A stretch of 64,000 bases of DNA, taken from contig OZ024788.1 of NCBI GenBank assembly GCA_964017065.1, positions 11,904,776 to 11,968,775 on the forward strand. Reading direction: 5' to 3'. Position 1 is the stretch's first letter, and the number at the start of each line of letters is the position of its first letter. A program made the translations under genes and the position numbers. The notes below the pieces were generated by a model. It did not search any database. It saw only the letters and a program-made list of their open reading frames with translations, and had not been told where the DNA came from. This document shows positions 22,003-34,109 of the stretch, piece after piece. Source of the DNA: Haliclona indistincta (lineage: Eukaryota; Porifera; Demospongiae; Haplosclerida; Chalinidae).

Positions 22003-22384
22003 CTGTCGACAGTTGGTTGCCCGACCCGACGATGGGGGTGATTGGCTGGTCTCCCGGAACTGTAGGTGAGTCGTCCTCTTCAACCGTCTGCTGTGCCCTG
22101 AACATCTCGAACGCTGCCTGAACCTCGTCGTAGATCATCTGTCTTAGGTCCACAGTGGCTTGATCGATTGAAGTGTTCGGATCAGGACGTCCAGAGGCTC
22201 CACCACGAGCTCCTCTACCACCACGGGCTCCTCGACCGCCACGACCTCGGGGTGGTAAGGTCACCGAAGTAGCAGCCGCTCCTCGGGATCGCGTGCTGTA
22301 ACGGCCTCCAGATCCAGGGGTGGTCGCCACGACAGTAGAGGGCGGGTTCCTGTTTGCTGTACGTCTCCCACGTTCACGTGGCAT
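22003..22384 (-). CDS. YR-element Gag exon 1 (Y3), basic N-terminus
   Basis: Starts ATG at 22384 with MPRERGRRTANRNPPS, followed by a GGRGARGGRGARGG stretch and an acidic end. Arg/Gly-rich starts also open gag in Y1 (MARGRRGRARG) and Y2 (MPRRGRGRGRP), suggesting RNA binding or nuclear targeting. The exon ends at a strong donor at 22002. Confidence 0.65.
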
Positions 22385-23135
22385 GCTAACAATCGTCTCG
22401 AGGCGTCAGTAGAGTAGGAGAAAGAGAACAGAGATCCCTCGGCTACTCCTGCACGAGCATGAGATGAGTCTGAAAGTGCGCATGCGCTCAGGGGAGTGGC
22501 CACGTGTCCCATCATTAACCAATTTTAATGCTACGCCTTGAAAATAACATAGAAATTATAGTAGGGCAGATTTTCATAAAGATGGGGACCAGCCAGATAA
22601 AAGCACCAAACTTTTTCCTGCATGTCCTTGGGTACTAAGCTTTGATTTTTTAATAGGACCCAACCGCGTAGTGCATTCTGACAACTTTTATGATAAATTT
22701 GTATTTTAAAGTTCATGAATAATTAATGAGTACATACATTTTGTACATAAACCATTTCTCAACTGGCTAAAACTTAATCTACTATGTACTTCTACTGGTA
22801 TATTAAAAATAATGAATCATTCCCAGCAATGATTTTGTTGGTTACTTCAGTGTTAAAAGATGAAAATAACATTTTAGTTTGCATTATACTGACAAGTATA
22901 TTTACAAAGCTCAGTGCATGACCAGATAGCTTAATTTCTTGCAAGTACATCTGCACCACAGCCTTTGTCACTTTTACATCCACACTTAACTAGTTCAAGA
23001 CATGCTTCGTTGGCTATTGGTTGTGTCATCCAAATAGGCATCTATTTCTGCTGCTGCAATTCCATCCCCAAGATTCTGGAGTAGGCCTCCGCTGTTCACT
23101 TGTAGCCCAGATACTGCTCAAAACTGCTACTCATT

Positions 23136-23500
23136 ATGAAAGGCTGTAAGATAGTGCTAGAAATACTGTAAGATAGTGCAAGAAAGACTGTAAGATAGTG
23201 CAAGAAAGGCTGTAAGATAGTGCAAGAAATACTGTAAGATAGTGCAAGAAAGACTGTAAGATAGTGCAAGAAAGGCTGTAAGATAGTGCGAGAAAGGCTA
23301 TAAGATAGTGCAAGAAAGGCTGTAAGATAGTGCAAGATAGACTTTAAGATAGTGCAAAAAAGGCTGAAAGATAGTGCAAGAAAGGCTGTAAGATAGTGCA
23401 AGAAATATTGTAAGATAGTGCTAGAAATATGTCAGATAGTGCTAGAAATACTGCTTGAAATACTGTAGGATAGTGCTAGAAAGACTGTAAGAAATGCTGT
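23136..23500 (+). repeat. 22-bp satellite, about 15 units
   Basis: The unit CTGTAAGATAGTGCAAGAAA plus two bases repeats with a 22-bp period and small changes. It produces a long but spurious minus-strand frame with a 22-residue period. No unique spacers. Confidence 0.9.
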
Positions 23501-23539
23501 GGTAACATCTGGGAAGCAATTTCAGGGTGCCTTTACAGC

Positions 23540-23837
23540 AAGAGTGCAGGTTTGAGCTCATCGATGAAGCAAGAATGGAACTATTTGTCAAGAAAGCAAA
23601 ACTATTGAATACATTCCACCAACAGCCAATGCTCTATTGCATCATGCAAGGTGAGCTGCTTATCAGGTTAGTATCTGGGCTACAAGTGAACAGCGGAGGC
23701 CTACTCCAGAATCTTGGGGATGGACTTGCAGCAGCAGAAATAGATGCCTAACACAACCAATAGCCAACGAAGCATGTCTTGAACTAGTTAAGTGTGGATG
23801 TAAAAGTGAGAAAGGCTGTGGTGCAGATGTACAGTAA
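23540..23837 (+). pseudogene. Cys-rich repetitive-gene fragment, frameshifted
   Basis: In shifting frames the strand reads RMELFVKKAK, then TIEYIPPTANALLHHAR, then PTPESWGWTCSSRN and ACLELVKCGCKSEKGC before a TAA. IPPTxxAL, P-x-S/E-WGW and ACxELVxCxCK are the consecutive landmarks of a Cys-rich protein type that is very common as multicopy genes in cnidarians and other invertebrates (recognised from memory; name not assigned). The last part is duplicated, inverted, at 22930-23114. Confidence 0.55.
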
Positions 23838-24189
23838 ATATACTTGTCAGTATAATGCAAACTAAAATGTTCTTTTCATCTTGTAACACTGAGATAACCA
23901 ACAAAATCATTGCTGGGGATGATTCATTATTTATTATACCAGTAGAAGTACATAGTAGAGTTAGTTTTAGCCAGTTGAGAAATGGTTTATGTACAAAATG
24001 TATGTACTCATTAATTATTCATGAACGATAAAATATAAAATTACCATAAATGTTGTCAGAATGCACTACGCAGTTGGGTCCTATTAAAAAATCAAAGCTT
24101 AGTACCCAAGCACATGCAGGAAAAAGTTTGGTGCTTTTATCCAGTGTGTCCCCATTCCTCCAAAATAGTCCAAAAATCTGCCCTACTAT

Positions 24190-24769
24190 TAATGTGGGCA
24201 CCAACGTTGCAATCCAAAACCCTTTGACCTAGCGATGGAATCCATAATTATGGAGTGATCACTCACATTGAACCACATCACCAGAACCACGTGAAGATGA
24301 GTAGTGATGGCCAGACTCTCATCAGGAATCGCCAACTGATATACATCGCCATATCCCACTTATGCCACAGGTGCCACCTAGAGCTCCTTCCCTGCCTCCC
24401 GACCCTTCTCCTCAAGCATTGCGATCTCACGACTCCACAGACCACTGCTTTGTTATGCTGATGAGTTTTCCTCCAAGTAAATTAATTGAAGTCCCGAAGG
24501 AAGGAGATGTAGAAACATGAATTTCACAATGTATAGCTGCTATCTTATCCTAACTTATTCATTTTCTGTATTATTCACATGATCTTGCACAAGTTGTTGC
24601 TGATAAGATGTTTTAAACACTCACAGTGAACAATGAAGTGTGGTCAATAAGGGGTGTGGTCAATATTGTGATTTTGATTTCATGATCACTTACCGTTCAC
24701 CGTAAATAACTGTTATCTCTAATGACCAGGATTTTGTATTTATTTTGCAAGATAGCAACAGCATGCCTC
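24190..24769. other. Intron 1 stretch with no recognised feature
   Basis: No supported gene or element. A short ATAATTATGGAGTGA string also occurs at the BEL LTR start near 60305; the match is too short to call an LTR. Confidence 0.4.
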
Positions 24770-26042
24770 ATTAGGGAGGCACTGTAGTGCTTCCCTATGT
24801 AGAGATGAATAGAAAAACAAGATGGCGGCTACATACAATGTATTAGCGATCAAACGCTGATATTTCACCTGGTGATGAATTTTATACATCCAAAAACACT
24901 TAGATCTGCTCTCTGGCATTGCCCCATCTTACAGTAGCAAGGAGATTGCTCGAAATTGTTAGTAAAGTGACGAACCTGGAAACGATGAAAATCGAGTTTC
25001 GTCATCTTCGTTTTCTTCTTCTTTCTTTCTTTCTTCTTTCTTCAGCACGCCTAGCGCCTTTACGCGAGCAATGCCGAGAACAAAATACCCACAAACAGTC
25101 GTGAAATTCTCCTGGCAGGTGCCTTTTGAACTTAGTTTTTAGCAAAACGACGAAATAAATTTGACGAGTTCACGATCACGAACACTTGTCTGCTAAGTGT
25201 TAAACGCCATAAAATTATTGTGATTACACTATACGCACGTGACCAATCACACGAATTATAGAAGTAGAGTATCGCCGTATGAAGATCGCATATTGGCGTC
25301 TGGAGTCTTCGAAGAACAACTCACCGAGTAAGCTCGTGTAGTTTCACCGTTCTGCTGCATGCTTGCCAGGTAGTATCACAGCCGTACAGAACTTTCTAAA
25401 CCAGAGTGGGCGGGGCTTGTTTGCTGTGTATTCCTGCAGCATGCATGAATGCATGAACTAGTTTCAGTATTTAGGAATAATAATTATGAGCTACAAGTTA
25501 AAAAGCTCACATAAAGAAATTATCAGCAACAGCAAACCAAAATAATGGTGAAAACAAAGAGATACACGATCTTGCCGAATTTGAACTGCATCAAAAAATT
25601 AATTTGAAACTCACCGAAAAAGAAAAAAGGACACAAACAAGAAAATAAAAAAATTTCTAACGAAATCAAAAGGATTTAGGGATGAAGAAATCTGCTACTG
25701 GTCCACAATGTAAACCAACAAGGAACTAGCATGGAAAGGTAACACGATTGACTTGCTAACAGACCATAGATCCCTACATCAGTGGCTGCTGTGGCTGACT
25801 ATAGCAGTTCAGCTAGTTGCTGTTGACTGACACCTGACATGCATTGAATTGAATTCAACTTGTGACAAATATTGTATAATCAAAATCTTATGTACAGCCA
25901 CTGATGTAGGGATCTATGGTCTGTTAGCAAGTCAATTGTGTTACCTTTGCATGCTAGTTCCTTTTTGGTTTATATTGTGGACCAGTAGCAGATTTCTTCA
26001 TCCCTCATCCTTTTGATTAAGTTAGAAATCTTTTAATTTTCT
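24770..26042 (+). mobile_element. Composite foldback element, half copy (arm + core)
   Basis: Begins ATTAGGGAGGCACTG with the terminal hairpin, outer arm to 25638, core 25639-26042. The core is a variant: both arms carry GCTACTGGTCC/GGACCAGTAGC and AACTAGCATGG/GCATGCTAGTT. The bZIP-type site has decayed (GATTACACTATACGC near 25222). The core ends 76 bp before host exon 2. Confidence 0.85.
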
Positions 26043-26118
26043 TTTACTTTTATATTTTACTGATTAATAATTATTTCTTCATTTTGTGCTATATTTATAA
26101 GTTATACGTGCATTCTAG

Positions 26119-26255
26119 GATTCAGAGGTTGTTTACAGAAGTTGACCATTCTACTTGGTGTCAAATAATATTGGATGAATTAACAAAATTTGTTGAGAAG
26201 TCAATTAAGTGTGCTGAATCAATTATTTTTGCAAAACTAAATGATGCAATAAAAA
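26119..26255 (+). CDS. Host gene exon 2
   Basis: Acceptor GCATTCTAG|G at 26118 and donor AAAAA|GTTAGT after 26255. The first base completes the codon left open by exon 1. The 137-nt exon reads IQRLFTEVDHSTWCQIILDE and continues with LTKFVEKSIKCAESIIFAK, an amphipathic helical region. It leaves one base over. The next intron is only 53 bp. Confidence 0.8.
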
Positions 26256-26308
26256 GTTAGTGCAGCTGTTTTATTTAAATTATTGTATCTTTTCACGTCT
26301 TGATGTAG

Positions 26309-26448
26309 GTGAGTCAGAAAAGATTACTACAAGAGAGAATGGAAAGATTGCTTTATATAAATATAAAGACTTCCTTCAAAGAAAATCTGAGGAACAAGAT
26401 AGGGAAGAGTACTGTGAAAGAGTGAGAAAAGTTCTGGCAATGCCAACT
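26309..26448 (+). CDS. Host gene exon 3
   Basis: Acceptor CTTGATGTAG at 26308, donor ACT|GTAAGC after 26448. Entered with two bases, which join the single base from exon 2 (Ser codon), and ends on a complete codon. It encodes ESEKITTRENGKIALYKYKD and a charged tail (QDREEYCERVRKVLAMPT), likely coiled coil. A YR-element 5' fragment begins 46 bp downstream. Confidence 0.8.
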
Positions 26449-26493
26449 GTAAGCAATTTTCTTGAGCGTTTATAATGCAATATTATTAGACGC

Positions 26494-27111
26494 GGTTAAT
26501 AAATGAGTGGCCACTCCCCATGCTGGTGGTATTTATAGGCGTGACCAGTTCAGTCACGTTACTTTGATTTTTTTGCTTCTTACACTTCCTGTGTCTCTAC
26601 TGGCGAGTTCACCAATAGTTTCCTGTTCTCCTTTTTTCTGCTGCTTGCTGCTTGCGCCTCCTCAGTCCTCTGTCTATAGTCCAATGTCCGTGGGCATGTG
26701 ACATGTGGCTTGTGACTTGTCAGAGTTCTTGGCTCTACTGCTGTTCAGCACGGTTTCGTTCCTAGTTCCAAGTTCTCCTGGGCACCTCGTGTTTTTCGTC
26801 AATCCTCTTCTCCAGTTCAGTGGTGTCTGCTTCGCAGCAGGCCTGGATTTTATAGTGTATGTATTATTGGTGCATGCTGTCTCATGTAGAGTGACGGTGT
26901 TCTGAGCATGGTTGTGTTTTGAGTCAGCAGTATGTAGTGTTATACTAGTTTGTGAGTCTATGTTGCTTTGTTTGTTTGTGGACTGTTGGTCCATCCTGTT
27001 GCTTCTGTGTGCAATAGACTTGGGGTACTGCTTCTTGTTTGCTGTCCAGCGCATAGTATACTCTGTTTTTTGTATTGTACTGAATATGTTCTTTATCTCG
27101 ATTGTTTGGTT
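26494..27111 (+). mobile_element. YR-retrotransposon 5' fragment (Y4)
   Basis: Starts GGTTAATAAATGAGTGGCCA followed by CTCCCC, the same 5' terminal pattern as Y1-Y3, but here on the plus strand. A pyrimidine-rich leader follows. No gag text was recognised before a composite foldback element interrupts it at 27112. Confidence 0.45.
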
Positions 27112-27405
27112 ATTAGGGAGGCACGGTAGTGACTCCCTATGTAGGGATGAACGAGAAAACAAAATAGTGGCTACATACAATGTATTAGCGTTCAAACACT
27201 GATATTTCACCTGGTGATGAATTTTATACGTCCAAAGACACTTAGATCTGCTCTCTGGCGTTGCCCCATCATACAGTAGCAAGGAGATTACTCGAAATTG
27301 TTACTAAAGTGACGAACCTGGAAACAGTGATAATCGACTTTCGTCATCTTCGTTTTCTTCTTCTTTCTTTGTTTCTTTGTTTCTTTGTTTCTTTGTTTGT
27401 TTGTT

Positions 27406-27443
<38 letters not shown>

Positions 27444-28350
27444 GAGAACAAAGCACCCACGAACAGTCGTGAAATTCTCCTGGCATGTGCCTTTTGAACT
27501 TAGTTTTTAGCGAAACAACGATTTGATGAGTTCACGAGCACGAACAGTTGTCAGCTGAGTGTTTGACGCCATATTATGATTACGTAATAAGCACGTGACC
27601 ATCCACACGAATTCTAGCAGTAGAGTATCGCCGTATGGAGAGCGCATATTGGCGTCTGGAGTCCTCGAAGAACAACTCACCGAGTAGGCTCGTGTAGTAT
27701 CATCGTTCTGCTGCTTGCCAGATAGTATCACTGCCATACAGAAAATTCTAAACCAGAGTGGGCGGGCTCGTATGCAGGCTGCAGCATGCATGAATGCATG
27801 AGCTAGTTTCAGTATTTAGGAGCTACAAGCTAGTTAAAATGCAATTATCAACAAAAGCAAACCAAACCAATGGTGGAAACAAAGAGATACATTACCTTGC
27901 CGAATTCGAACTGCACCAAAAATTTGAAACTCACTGAAAAGAAAAAGGACACAAACAAGAAAATAAAAAGATTTGTAACGAAATCAAAAGGATGTAGGGA
28001 TAAAGAAATCTGCTACTGGTCCACAATGTAAACCAACAAGGAGCAAGCATGGAATGGTAACACGATTGACTTGCTAACAGACCATAGATCCCTACATCAG
28101 TGGCTGACTACAGCAGTTCTGCTAGTTGCTATTGACTGACACCTGACATGCATTGGTTAGCTTGTGACAAAATAATTATAGTATAGTCAAAATGTTATGT
28201 ACAGCCTCTGATGTAGGGATCTATGGTCTGTTAGCAAGTCAATCGTGTTACCATTCCATGCTTGCTCCTTGTTGGTTTACATTGTGGACCAGTAGCAGAT
28301 TTCTTTATCCCTACATCCTTTTGATTTCGTTACAAATCTTTTATTTTCTT
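27112..28350 (+). mobile_element. Composite foldback element, half copy (arm + core)
   Basis: Hairpin start ATTAGGGAGGCACGG, outer arm to 27957 with CTTT/GTTT microsatellite (27360-27441), core 27958-28350. The bZIP-type site is ATTACGTAAT (27579-27588) next to GCACGTGACC. The core matches the 24.8- and 57.7-kb variants (GCTACTGGTCC; TTTGTAACGAAATC in this copy). Confidence 0.85.
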
Positions 28351-28535
28351 TAGGACTTGTATATGTATTATGGGTTATTGTGATGTTGTAGTGTGGTACG
28401 TTGTTCTATGTGTATCATGCTGTTGTGTACTGTGCTGTATGGTGAGGCTCCATATGTCATGTGTTTGTAGCCCTGTCTTTAAGGGTGGATTGCCCTAACA
28501 TCAGGATTACAAATATTTTTGTTTCTACTGATAGT

Positions 28536-29045
28536 TGAAGGCCTGCTCAGTCACACTGATCACCCAAGAAAGTCGCCATTCGTCTTGTGGGCGTAGCAAG
28601 CTCCACCCAATGACGAAAAAGCACGTAGCTTTCCTAGGCATGCCACACCCACACAAAATGTCAAACATAAACTTTGGTACACAAGGAAGAAACGTACGTT
28701 TGGATTTTGCAATAAGGTCTCTGTCTGTAAGTTACAGAGGGGCGAATATTTAATGAGAAGACACGATTTCGGCAAAAAATCCCCTACCAGCAAGAGCGAT
28801 GGAAGAAGATACATCTCCTTTTTCCAGAGCGCCAAAAAAATGCCACCTGACGCCCTCCCGCCCTCCCCACAACCCACCCACCCCTATGTGGGTCTCTCGT
28901 GATTGCCGAGTACGAAATAATTTTGTTCCAAATACGGCAAGTGCTATTGGAGTGTGGGTACACCCATTTTCCTTGTAAAACGGGCAAGTAATAGCCAAGA
29001 CACTGTAGATTATATTGTGCAAAGGGCAGCAAGAAAGAATAGTTC
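28536..29045 (-). repeat. Dispersed repeat R3, copy 2
   Basis: Reverse-complement partner of 7470-7825, longer by a C-rich insert near 28830-28930 (CCCTCCCGCCCTCCCC). Conserved blocks include GCATGCCACACCCACAC and GGCAAGTAATAGCCA. Confidence 0.7.
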
Positions 29046-29926
29046 GGGTTTTCCTGGCTTAAGACAGACTGTTTTGAGGCTTTTAACATTTATCAGACTA
29101 TGGGACTGACTGTCTAGTCTGTTTTTGGGTGCATTTAACAAACTGTCTTTAGGTGCGTTGTTGTAAGCTACATCTCAGCTGGTGTTTTTTTTGTGGAGAG
29201 ATGGGATATCTGCTGGGCTCTGTTTTTTTCGATGTACATTATTTGATGGCTTGTACTTTAGCCTTTGCTTATTATGGCGTCTTCATTTTAGGTTTGGTTT
29301 TCTTATTTATGGTTTTCTTACAGGGATTTACTGTGCCTCATTTGTTGGTGTTGTTGGTATTACTTCTCATGCTTGGCTTCAGCATGTGTTGGGTTTGTCT
29401 GTTAAGCGTTATGTTTTTCATTGCCTCTTTTCTTAGTTGATGACCTTACGATGGCATGAGTATCTTCGAGTCATCATTCTACAATCATGTCTATGCTGGC
29501 TAAGACGCCATTGTTGGCGGTAGGTACATGTGACATCACTAGCCCTATTTTTATGAGTTTAGTAATATTGCTATAACTTTGAGTATGTTTTGCTTGGGTA
29601 ATGTTGCGTGATGTTGCCTCTGTGAGTATGGGGTTCTGCCTATGCTGTTACCAACCTGCCTGTAGTGTGGCATGGCATCTTCTGTCTTCATATTATAGGA
29701 TGCGAATCTAGTTTCTTTCGTATGTATGGCTGTTAGTTTTTATGGTTGGGTGTCGACGGCATCCTGTGGCTTCTGTTGCTGATCACTTGCTTTTATTTTT
29801 GAATGGTGCTCTAGTTATTGTGAGTCACATTTTCACTCAGCATTCCATTTTCATTCGACGGTCCTATCTGACTTAGTTTGCAGGTAAAATTACTTTTCCA
29901 ATTCGTGGTTCCCTGATCGCTGGTAT
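29046..29926. other. T/G-rich intron 3 stretch, no gene supported
   Basis: Strong T/G skew on the plus strand gives a 95-codon hydrophobic frame at 29153-29440. Its composition is explained by the skew and it has no splice or start context, so it is not called. Confidence 0.4.
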
Positions 29927-30263
29927 CAGGGGCGTTGTTACAAGGGTGTTTTCAGTGCTTGAGCACCCCCCTAAGAATCAGAAATTTCTTTTTTAATAAG
30001 GCATAAGATATAATTAACCATGCTTAGCAGAAAAAATTAATGTTTGCCATATTTAGTAAGGTGATTAGTGGCTTGCTAGCCATAGGAATGCATGTGTTAC
30101 TATACTAGCTCAGAGAACAGCTGCATTATGCATTACCTTGCTTGAATTTCGATTGTTCTGTAATAATAATAAATATTTCGGGCATGGTCAATAAATAATG
30201 GGTGTGGTTTATATGAATATATAATTAAGCACCCTCCTTCTCCAAATCCTGGATACGCCACTG
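29927..30263. mobile_element. hAT-like MITE
   Basis: Ends CAGGGGCGTTGTTACAAGG and, inverted, CAGTGGCGTATCCAGGATTT. The 5-bp direct repeat GGTAT flanks it (29922-29926, 30264-30268), possibly part of an 8-bp duplication. A G-rich/C-rich subterminal pair (GAGCACCCCCC, GCACCCTCC) is typical. No ORF. Confidence 0.65.
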
Positions 30264-30452
30264 GGTATTGTTTGCATAATTAGAGGTATGCTTCAGTGGT
30301 TTGTGCTGGAATGTGTTGCTATTTACATGGTTGTATGACTGTGTGGACATTAGTTACTTTGCCAGTTTTTGCTTAATGCATATGGTTGTGTAGTGGTTGA
30401 GTTGCACAAAGGCTGAGGTACGCTCATACAAAAAGTTAGAAATCGTTTTTGC

Positions 30453-30617
30453 TGTTTACACAAGCGTTTTCAAGTCTCCGTTTTCGAGGTCTCCACTTTG
30501 GTCTCCGTTTTCATAAGTCTCCGTTTTGCCTATGCGTTTTCATTGTTTCGGTGTACACGCATAACCAAAACGGATACTAAAGTCTTCGTTTTCACCTGAT
30601 AGCGTTGTCGTGTAAAC
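30453..30617. mobile_element. Small MITE with GTTTACAC termini
   Basis: Starts GTTTACACAAGCGTTTTCA and ends CGTTGTCGTGTAAAC, with internal alternation of CTCCGTTTTC and AAAACGGA blocks. The termini are imperfect inverted repeats. Target duplication not determined. Confidence 0.5.
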
Positions 30618-31293
30618 GCCGCCTTAACCTCCTACTGGTTGGTTCAATGGGTGCAAGTGAAACCCCCTTTGGCTTCACTGAATAGTGATATTCATAAGCC
30701 TTGCAGCCTTATTTTGAAATAGCTTGTAAAGAGTGTATGTAATTTGGTGAGCTGAGGTACTTTACTATCAACAGCAGTAAAAATGCACTAATAATCGAAC
30801 TCCAAAAGCCAAATTTTATACCAAAGTTCAGGTTTTAAGGTGGTGGTACCCGGTGTGTTATTCATAAGTTAGCAACAACAAACACTGTGCCAAGATGAAA
30901 CGCGCTACAACGGTGTAAATACGAGTAATAGAGATGCCAGGTACTGTACTTCTGCAATAGTTCTAAAGCTAAGCTCTGACACAAAGCATTTTACCAAAAC
31001 ACGCATCATGAATTTCTGTTTAGCTTCTAGCCAAGAATCTGCACCTATATAACTATTTTACTTCAAGATGGGCTAACCTACCTAAGGCTAAGTAAATTTT
31101 GCAGGTGTGGACGAAGTGTTTTGTTGACCCACGCTGAACATAGCTGTTTTATGCACCGACAAACATGGGCGTCACTGCAAAATCAGCCATGATTTTGGAT
31201 GTCAAAGTGTTTTTCTTAAAATCGGAAAACGTAAATCCAGAAAACTCTTCAACAGCACCTATTAATGAAGCCCATGACTCCATCAACTATGAC
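30618..31293. other. Intron 3 stretch, one MITE-like end
   Basis: TTTTAAGGTGGTGGTACC near 30836 resembles the TTAAGGTGG ends at 39180 and 40268, but no partner terminus was found nearby. A 70-codon frame at 31165-31377 overlaps the Y1 terminus and is not supported. Confidence 0.35.
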
Positions 31294-31690
31294 CCCGTAA
31301 CCACTCTTGTGGATGGGGTGTGGTTGGTAAAGCCACAAGGGACACTCCCCCCTAGTGCTGACACTATACACATATAACATAAACGCCAAACACAACACAC
31401 AACCACCTTACGCAGGTGGGACGCCAAACACACAACCACCTTGTGCAGGTAGGACGCCAAACACGTGCACATGACCACCTTGCACTGGCGGTACGCCACA
31501 CACTTTCGAGATACAACAACATACCCTCGCGGGCAGGGGTACCGGTCACGGAAGCCCCAAACCCCATATGGGGGAGTGTATGTCGACCCTCGACACCAAT
31601 GCCCAGACACTACCCAACCCTCAGGATGACGCATTTCACAGTGACACCTCCATATATCATTAGCAATAATTGTTCAACGACTAACAAGGT
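31294..31690 (-). repeat. 3' terminal block of Y1 with hairpin and tandem repeats
   Basis: Homologous to 43563-43905 of Y2: CCCGTAACCAC start, GGTTGGTAAAGCC, (A/G)AGGGACACTCCCC, repeated GACGCCAAACAC units (31383, 31421, 31454, 31493) and GGGGGAGTGTATGTCG near 31570. It is cut off from the rest of Y1 by the element at 31691-33069. Confidence 0.75.
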
Positions 31691-33069
<1,379 letters not shown>

Positions 33070-33177
33070 AATAATTATGCATGCACTAAAAAAACACAAC
33101 CATAACAACAACTAAAAGAAAGATGCTCAATACACGAAGGGGTATACTACAGTCAGTGTCAACCAGGAGAAGATAAG

Positions 33178-34109
33178 TCACCAACTGCGCCTTGGATGGA
33201 GCGACTTTACGTAGGTAATCCTGCAGTGAGATCCGGGGGTAAGGAGCCGTGCAGTAGAGGCTGCTAACTGGTGGGCTGGCGACTGGATGTATCGCTGGAA
33301 TGCTGTCGAGTGCCAGCGGCCAAGAGTTTGAATGAGCGAGTCCTCCAGTCCTGCCTGTGCCGCCGCAGTAGCAGCACCAATCCCGAAGCTATGTCCGGTT
33401 ATCCCAGAGGCATCTTCCCCGCATCCAGAAATGGCTTGTCGGACATGGTGCATGAGCCTATTCTTCGACAAAGTGGAGCCGTTGCTGAATAGGAACAGTG
33501 GACCTGGTCGCTGCCCGCGTTGCGCCAGGTAATGCAGCAACGCAGCGACCGGACATATAGCTCTCCCGGTACTTCCGAGGCAGATGGTCACGCCATTCCG
33601 TAATGGGTCTCCTTTGGAGCGTCTCAAATGGAGTGAAACAACTGATGGAGTTAGGTGGGAGTTGATGGACACACGTCGTGCGGCCCAAGTTTGTCAGGTG
33701 TGTAAGCTTGCCATGATTGACAAGTAAATTCACCAGCTCGCATAAAGCCAAAAACCCAACGCAGCAAGCAGCCCACAGCATCGCTGCATCATGCTGGGAG
33801 AATGCCTCGAAGAACATAGTCCAAGAGGGGAAAATCCTCCAAGTGTGGGTTTGGAAGCCCACTTGCAATCTGGAGGAACCGAACGCCACTAAGGTAAGCG
33901 CGGATTGACTGGTATGTGAGACCAGATTGCCCCAAATGGGCAACAAACCGAGCCAGCGTGCCTTGGTCTACCGGGAGGGAGGGGATATGTAGACTTACAC
34001 AAAAGGTCGTGTAACGGCTGGCGGCTGAGTGATACATTGCTAGTGTGGACGGAGTCGTTGCATTTCTAAAGTATCCACGAACAGTGTTGTCCAGCTGGGT
34101 GAACCCCAA
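33178..34109 (-). pseudogene. Tyrosine recombinase (Y1), frameshifted
   Basis: N-terminal core-binding text (SGLTYQSIRAYLSGVRFLQI) is in one frame (34109-33789) and the catalytic part (33672-33178) in another, with about 40 codons lost between when compared with Y2. Visible catalytic-region blocks: VSLHLRRSKGDPLRNGVT, GHSFGIGAATAAAQAG, LGRWHSTAFQRYI. The HxxR box reads HSFG instead of HSFR, so the catalytic Arg is gone. In intact elements this enzyme integrates the circular cDNA. Confidence 0.82.

Larger units (their letters stand above)
20441..22520 (-). mobile_element. YR retrotransposon remnant Y3 (gag only)
   Basis: Minus-strand 5' end is GGTTAATGATGGG followed by GTGGCCACTCCCC, matching the 5' ends of Y1, Y2 and Y4. 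Then come the Arg/Gly-rich gag exon 1 (22384-22003), a GT-AG intron and a broken gag exon 2. RT, RNase H and recombinase are absent, so everything downstream was deleted or never copied. Confidence 0.75.
22558..24189. repeat. Large inverted duplication, arms about 520-560 bp
   Basis: The left arm 22558-23114 and right arm 23671-24189 are reverse complements with scattered mismatches and a few small indels. Shared text includes AGTGCATTCTGACAAC, CATTTTGTACATAAACC and AGACATGCTTCGTTGGC. The 556-bp centre holds a 22-bp satellite and part of a Cys-rich coding fragment. Long arms with a coding remnant suggest an inverted duplication of an older element. Confidence 0.85.

Noticed and set aside
23096..23401. 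101-codon repetitive minus-strand frame
   Set aside because: Translation of the 22-bp satellite; 22 codons equal three units, so openness is automatic.
23136..23500. CRISPR-like array
   Set aside because: Units are contiguous without unique spacers, in a eukaryotic repeat context, and no cas genes are present. The same applies to the 59-bp and 32-bp repeats.
24243..24260. Solo BEL LTR, from a 15-bp match to the LTR start at 60305
   Set aside because: The match does not extend and no TG...CA borders were found.
29153..29440. Hydrophobic 95-codon ORF as a membrane protein
   Set aside because: Explained by strong T/G skew; two frames are open at once and there is no start, splice or homology support.
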